From Thermoflexus hugenholtzii JAD2 (lineage in GTDB: Bacteria; Chloroflexota; Dehalococcoidia; UBA2979), in NCBI GenBank assembly GCA_945889565.1, contig CAMDBZ010000105.1, positions 1 through 6,275 of the forward strand: 6,275 bases of DNA, in the 5' to 3' direction. This document shows, one piece after another, positions 5,373-6,275 of this stretch. The position numbers and the translations under genes were made by a program. How positions within the stretch are numbered: position 1 is the first letter of the stretch; the number at the start of each line of letters is the position of its first letter. The notes below the pieces were generated by a model. The model was not told where the DNA came from, ran no database searches, and was given only the letters and a program-made list of their open reading frames with translations.

Positions 5373-6275
5373 ATGCATCAACACCGCGTTATCGCCCTCT
5401 GCTGCGTGCTCACGGTCGCACTCGCGTCGTGCGACGATGACGCGCCCGCAGACGCCACGGCGCCGACCGCAGCAACGACCGCGGGCGCGATCGCCCCCGA
5501 CCGCACCGCTACGAGCAGCGCCACCGCAGCGCCCACGCCGTTCGTCCCGAGCCCCGGCGCGCGCACCATCTCCGGGCTGTTCGACGAGCCGCGTCCGGCC
5601 CCCGCCGATCGACAGCTCGCGCTGCCCACGCCGCCCCCGTCCCCGTACCCCGCGCAGAGCGAGTTCGAGCTCGTGCTCTACGACACACAGACCGGCGACC
5701 GGAACGCGCTCGGCCCGGGATCGCTGCCGGACTTCTCGCCGGACGGGCGCCATCTCGCCTGGACGGCGCCGGCGCCGGAGGGCCAGGATCTGTGGGTGCT
5801 GGAACTGGAGACGATGCGACAGCAGTCGCTTGGCCCGGCACGGCTGGCGCGCTGGATCGATGCTCGCACGCTGATCGCGTACCTCCCCGGCGGGAACGAG
5901 CTCGAGCGTGTGGCTGCGGACACTGGCGCGAGGTCGTTCCACGACGGCGCGAACTTCAACCCGGTCGAGCGGCCGGTTGAGGCCGGGGAGTTCCGGCTGG
6001 AGCGCCTGGGGCAGCAGGACTACAGGCGGCAGGAAGATTACCCGTTCTGGCGGTCCGCATTCCGCGTGACCGACCTCACGGGGCACCTCGCGCCGCTTGA
6101 GTTCGAGGCGTTCCGGGCAGTGCTGGCGGACGACGGCACGCTGGCGCTCGCGGCGGTGCCGGCGACCACGACGAAGCCGCCGGCGCAGGGGCCGCACGTC
6201 GAGTCGGGCGACTCGAACGTGTTCCTCGTCGATCCGGCCACGGGCGTCGCCTCGTTCGTCGCGACGTCGCGCGCC
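5373..6275 (+). CDS. Lipoprotein with TolB/PD40-like beta-propeller repeat, partial (3' end off window)
   Basis: Likely exported, lipid-anchored protein of unknown role. The 301 visible residues start with a short signal peptide: R5, a hydrophobic core 6-19, and lipobox LASC (17-20) with C20 the lipidated cysteine. An acidic DDD and a low-complexity Ala/Thr/Pro linker (about 21-95) follow, typical of a tether from membrane to a folded domain. From about 98, beta-rich segments resemble TolB/WD40-like propeller blades: LVLYDTQTGD (100-109), the PD40-type DFSPDGRHLAW (120-130), DLWVLELET (139-147), then another strand set ending NVFLVDPATG (282-291). Only the first blade matches well. No catalytic motif is seen. 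The reading frame stays open to the window edge. It lies 16 bp downstream of hisS with GAGGG as ribosome site. A substrate-sensing or secreted-protein assembly role is possible but not shown. Confidence 0.85.
   Translation, partial: MHQHRVIALCCVLTVALASCDDDAPADATAPTAATTAGAIAPDRTATSSATAAPTPFVPSPGARTISGLFDEPRPAPADRQLALPTPPPSPYPAQSEFELVLYDTQTGDRNALGPGSLPDFSPDGRHLAWTAPAPEGQDLWVLELETMRQQSLGPARLARWIDARTLIAYLPGGNELERVAADTGARSFHDGANFNPVERPVEAGEFRLERLGQQDYRRQEDYPFWRSAFRVTDLTGHLAPLEFEAFRAVLADDGTLALAAVPATTTKPPAQGPHVESGDSNVFLVDPATGVASFVATSRA

Noticed and set aside
5600..6275. Change from C-rich to G-rich plus strand near the right end, as at an origin
   Set aside because: Only a few 60-base blocks were counted by eye; the effect is small, the leftmost block is not C-rich, and codon bias of single genes can explain it.

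Overview
This is a very GC-rich bacterial window, with G or C at almost every third codon position. It carries five protein genes and no RNA gene, insertion sequence or CRISPR array. No intergenic gap exceeds 192 bp. The host is not certain. Possible leaderless start signals, a Gram-positive-type CGAAC-N4-GTTCG palindrome and a consensus parS would fit a high-GC Chloroflexota (Thermomicrobia or Dehalococcoidia-like) or an Actinomycetota. That placement is inference and was not tested by search.

The layout is divergent around 3921-4084. Leftward on the minus strand run rel (bifunctional (p)ppGpp synthetase/hydrolase, 1740-3920), a 192-bp repeat-rich gap, a short UDP-glucose-6-dehydrogenase-like gene (609-1547), and 16 bp further a membrane-linked family 2 glycosyltransferase that runs off the left edge (1-592). 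Rightward on the plus strand run hisS (histidyl-tRNA synthetase, 4085-5356) and, 16 bp further, a lipoprotein with a TolB/PD40-like repeat that runs off the right edge (5373-6275).

The rel/hisS divergent region holds a perfect 16-bp parS palindrome (4001-4016), the binding site of the chromosome-segregation protein ParB. It lies between two candidate -10 elements placed so close to their start codons that both genes may be transcribed without a leader. The dehydrogenase and glycosyltransferase look like a two-gene polysaccharide unit: one makes a UDP-uronic acid and the other polymerises or transfers sugars at the membrane, as in hasB/hasA pairs. The dehydrogenase stops exactly where its UDP-binding domain should begin, although its catalytic residues are present. 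The gap upstream of it contains a nested inverted repeat built from CGAAC/GTTCG units, including one that matches the Gram-positive LexA box pattern, plus a set of imperfect direct repeats.

I see no clearly new defence or mobile system. The points most worth following up are the parS placement, the truncated dehydrogenase, the nested palindrome, and the altered synthetase motif in Rel.
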